A stretch of 64,000 nt of DNA, taken from NCBI RefSeq assembly GCF_013366925.1, contig NZ_JAALDK010000001.1:5764001-5828000 (forward strand), given 5' to 3'. The first letter of the stretch is position 1. Each line of letters starts with the position of its first letter. A program made the position numbers and the translations under genes. The notes under the pieces are model-generated. The model made no database searches. It was given only the letters and a program-made list of their open reading frames with translations, and was not told the DNA's origin. Positions 61,883 to 64,000 of the stretch are shown here, piece after piece. This DNA comes from Paraburkholderia youngii. Lineage in GTDB: Bacteria > Pseudomonadota > Gammaproteobacteria > Burkholderiales > Burkholderiaceae.

Positions 61883-63238
61883 TCAGGCGGGCTCCGCTTC
61901 GGACGCGCGCCCGGGTTGCCGCGTTGCGCCCGCGAGCACGACCACCAGCAGCGCCGAGCACAGCACCGGCACCGCCGCCGCATGAAACAGCGCGGCATTC
62001 GACCAGTTCAGCGCGATCAGCTGTCCGCCGACGAGCGGCCCGATCACCGAACCGATCCGGCCGATGCCGAGACTCCAGCCGATGCCGGTCGAGCGCAGCG
62101 CGGTCGGATAGAAATGCCCGGCGAGCGCATTGACCGCCGGCTGTCCGCCGACCACGCAAAAGCCGCCCGCGAACACGACGACGAGCAGCCACGGCAGCAG
62201 ATGCGCGACCGCGCCGATCGTGCCGACCGCGACCGTGGCAACCGCGAAGCACGCGAACAGCACGCGCACGAAACCCATGCGCTCGATGAACCAGCCGAGC
62301 AGCAGCGTGCCGATCACGCCACCCGTCTGCAGCACCGTGCCGACGATCACCGCCGTGCCCGGCGTGTAGCCGGCTTCGCGCATCACGGTGGGCAGCCAGT
62401 TGGACAGGAAGTACAGCACGATCAGGTTCATGAAGCTGATCGCCCACAGGATCAGCGTGACCGGACCGCGTCCCGCGCGGAACAGCTCCGCGACCGGCGC
62501 GCCGTCGTTGCGCTTTTCGCTGACGACGAGGCGCGTGTTCGCGTTGATCGGCAAGGCCGGGTCGAACTTCGCCAGCCAGCTCGCTGCGCGCGCACTGCGC
62601 CCTTTCAGCACCAGAAACTGCAGCGACTCCGGCAGCGTCGCCAGCATCGCGAACGCGAGCAGCAACGGCACCGCGCCGCCGACCCAGAACACCGCGCGCC
62701 AGCCGTAGGCCGGAATCAGCGCGGCGCTGACGAAGCCGCCGAGCGCCGCGCCGAGCGTGAAGCCGCACGACACCAACATCATGCGCTTGACCCGATGCGC
62801 GGGCGTCGAGAATTCGCCGACCAGCGCCATCGCGTTCGGCATGATGCAGCCGAGCCCGAGACCGGTGATGAAGCGCAGCGTGATCAGCGCGGGAATCGTC
62901 GCGACGAACGGCGTGGCGAGCATCGACAGCGAGAAGAAGAACGTCGCGCCGATCAGCACCGGCCGGCGGCCGATGTGGTCGGCCAGTACCGACAGCCCGA
63001 GCGCGCCCAGCAGCATGCCGAACAGGCTCGCGCTAAAGACGGGGCCGAGCGCGGTTTTCGCGACATGCCATTCGGCGATCACGCTGGGCGCGACATAGCC
63101 CATCGCTTGCGCGTCGAAGCCGTCGATCAGCAGACACAGCCCGCACAGCGCGAGCAGCATCGCCTGAAAAGTCGGGCGATGCGTTTCGGCAAGCACGCGC
63201 TCGACTTCGATCACATTGGCGGCGGGTTGGTCACTCAT
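61883..63238 (-). CDS. Aromatic acid:H+ symporter (AAHS family MFS)
   Basis: A 451-aa inner-membrane importer with 12 spans. The LLIDGFDAQAMGYVAP motif in span 1 contains the Asp typical of AAHS carriers (PcaK, BenK, MhpT), and loop 2-3 has LADHIGRRPVLIG. Placed first in the operon with hmgA and fahA, it probably imports homogentisate, phenylacetate-type or another aromatic acid. GGAGG lies 5 bp before the ATG. An operator-like repeat lies 31-68 bp upstream. Confidence 0.9.
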   Translation of the reverse strand: MSDQPAANVIEVERVLAETHRPTFQAMLLALCGLCLLIDGFDAQAMGYVAPSVIAEWHVAKTALGPVFSASLFGMLLGALGLSVLADHIGRRPVLIGATFFFSLSMLATPFVATIPALITLRFITGLGLGCIMPNAMALVGEFSTPAHRVKRMMLVSCGFTLGAALGGFVSAALIPAYGWRAVFWVGGAVPLLLAFAMLATLPESLQFLVLKGRSARAASWLAKFDPALPINANTRLVVSEKRNDGAPVAELFRAGRGPVTLILWAISFMNLIVLYFLSNWLPTVMREAGYTPGTAVIVGTVLQTGGVIGTLLLGWFIERMGFVRVLFACFAVATVAVGTIGAVAHLLPWLLVVVFAGGFCVVGGQPAVNALAGHFYPTALRSTGIGWSLGIGRIGSVIGPLVGGQLIALNWSNAALFHAAAVPVLCSALLVVVLAGATRQPGRASEAEPA

Positions 63239-63268
63239 TGGGGCCTCCCTCGAATTGGGCGGAATCAG

Positions 63269-63306
63269 GTTTTACGAATAGTAAAACGAATTACGAATAG
63301 TGAAAC
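63269..63306. promoter_or_regulatory. Tandem operator upstream of the AAHS-hmgA-fahA operon
   Basis: A perfect inverted repeat GTTTTAC-GAATA-GTAAAAC (63269-63287) is followed by a second, degenerate copy GAATTAC-GAATA-GTGAAAC (63288-63306). Their shared core is a direct repeat of period 19 bp (TTACGAATAGTRAAAC). It is 31-68 bp upstream of the transporter start, so it should overlap the promoter. No regulator gene is adjacent in the window, except whatever lies beyond the right edge. Confidence 0.7.
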
Positions 63307-63361
63307 TAACGTATACCCCTGGAAACGTGCGTGCCAACCTCGTGATTGCGCGCTGAGCCCC

Positions 63362-63390
63362 GGCCAATAAGCGTTAGGCCAATAACGTTA
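63362..63390. repeat. Near-tandem repeat GGCCAATAAGCGTTA / GGCCAATAACGTTA
   Basis: Two copies differing by a single inserted G lie head to tail (63362-63376 and 63377-63390), between the AAHS operon and the EAL-domain gene. It could be a slippage product or a regulator-binding pair for the EAL gene. Confidence 0.6.
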
Positions 63391-63504
63391 TGAGCATTTT
63401 GTTAATCTGCGCAGGGCGCGTACTGCTACCATCAATGGATGCGGCCATCGCGTCGCGCAGCCACGCGCCCGGTGCGCGTTCATCGTCGCCTTTCATTCGC
63501 CTTC

Positions 63505-64000
63505 ATGATTTCGCCGACCATCCCCGATCTGATCGCCCGCGCCGCTCATCACCCGTTTCTCGGCGAGCATCTGGCCATGGGACAAGGCGCGCACGCCGGC
63601 ATTGCGCTCGCGCATTTCGACGGCATCGAGCTCACGAGCGCCTACGAGCCGATCTTCGACATCAGCGTGCATGGGCTCGCGCAGTCGCTGTCATGCGGCG
63701 CGGAAGGGGTCGACCGCTTCGGTGACGAGCTCGGCTTTCAGGCGGTCACGCACCGGCTCGGCGCACCGCCGTTCGACGTGTTCGATCCGTTCGACAACAT
63801 CGCCGACGATCAGCAGCTGGTCGCGCTGGATCGTATGTCGCGCGCGCTGCACGCAATCAACTTCTTCGGGCCGCAGCGGCATGGGCTGCTGTTTCTACGC
63901 GTGCACGAGAGGCTGTTGAAGAGCGTGAAGTACGACCACGGCCGGCATTTTTCGAGCGTGCTGACGTCGTTCAATTTGAGTCCGACGCGCATCGTCATCG
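63505..64000 (+). CDS. EAL-domain-like protein, degenerate, cut by window end
   Basis: The reading frame is open from ATG 63505 to the right edge (165 residues, 3' part missing). Residues about 44 onward resemble a c-di-GMP phosphodiesterase EAL domain (SAYEPIFDISVHGLAQSL, then LLFLRVHERLL and SVLTSFNLSPTRIVI). The catalytic Glu-Ala-Leu segment is not found; the aligned place reads GAEGVDRF. A long helical insert (DVFDPFDNIADDQQL) replaces normal sequence. It is thus likely a non-catalytic c-di-GMP receptor or an unrelated role. An in-frame ATG at 63439 exists upstream but codes arginine-rich sequence. No strong ribosome site is visible. Confidence 0.7.
   Translation, partial: MISPTIPDLIARAAHHPFLGEHLAMGQGAHAGIALAHFDGIELTSAYEPIFDISVHGLAQSLSCGAEGVDRFGDELGFQAVTHRLGAPPFDVFDPFDNIADDQQLVALDRMSRALHAINFFGPQRHGLLFLRVHERLLKSVKYDHGRHFSSVLTSFNLSPTRIVI

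Noticed and set aside
61871..63370. Plus-strand frame of 499 codons opposite the AAHS transporter
   Set aside because: Arg/Gln/His-rich shadow of a clear 12-span MFS gene.
1..64000. CRISPR arrays, tRNA/rRNA genes, insertion sequences, prophage, integrase or attachment sites
   Set aside because: Looked for by eye on both strands; no regularly spaced repeats, transposase or integrase motifs, or tRNA-like stretches were recognised. A tRNA or Rfam scan would be decisive.

Overview
This is a GC-rich, densely coding bacterial chromosome segment. Gene content and order suggest a betaproteobacterium of the Burkholderia group, most likely Paraburkholderia or a close relative. Supporting features are cepacian-type exopolysaccharide genes, an hmgA-fahA homogentisate operon with an AAHS transporter, xdhABC, a two-exchanger AspT/AspD operon and many MFS and LysR genes. 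The assignment is inferred from content, not from a search. No rRNA, tRNA, CRISPR array, transposase or phage gene was seen.

Layout. 1-9.7 kb: a repeat-rich membrane protein (57-1949) converges on an exopolysaccharide operon read right to left: AraC/PfpI regulator, manC, undecaprenyl-phosphate sugar transferase, wza, wzc. 9.7-10.7 kb: a long non-coding stretch with palindromes and a 49-aa membrane protein too short for most gene callers. 10.7-15.7 kb: LysR regulator, HMG-CoA-lyase-like enzyme, family III CoA-transferase and MFS permease, probably a small catabolic pathway for a branched organic acid. 15.9-22.5 kb: LysE and TauE exporters, BON protein, a TAXI-type binding protein without TRAP permease, DsbA-fold isomerase and LysR. 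22.5-27.1 kb: xdhA-xdhB-xdhC, with xdhC lacking its N-terminal half. 27.5-28.7 kb: MFS transporter.

28.7-43.3 kb: a second, larger polysaccharide locus. One operon (37573 down to 28718) encodes a second Wzc, two glycosyltransferases, a Wzy-like polymerase, a Tat-exported beta-helix protein and a Wzx flippase. A second operon (43339 down to 38576) encodes an ATP-grasp ligase, a flavoprotein, a polysaccharide deacetylase and a glycosyltransferase. Between them lies a divergent small secreted protein with two strong tandem inverted repeats upstream. The first locus supplies GDP-mannose, the initiating sugar and the outer-membrane pore; the second supplies assembly, polymerisation, flipping and candidate modification, so the two probably build one polymer. 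The least explained part is the ATP-grasp/flavoprotein/deacetylase cassette.

43.9-50.5 kb: two AspT-type exchangers, aspartate 4-decarboxylase and an alanine-glyoxylate-type aminotransferase, i.e. aspartate-to-alanine conversion coupled to exchange. 51-59 kb: D-lactate dehydrogenase, an unknown family protein, enoyl-CoA hydratase, SRPBCC protein, two MFS exporters, an atypical hypothetical protein and a PQQ-propeller lipoprotein candidate. 59.2-63.2 kb: fahA-hmgA-AAHS transporter (tyrosine/homogentisate catabolism) with a clear operator-like repeat. The window ends inside a gene for a degenerate EAL-domain protein.
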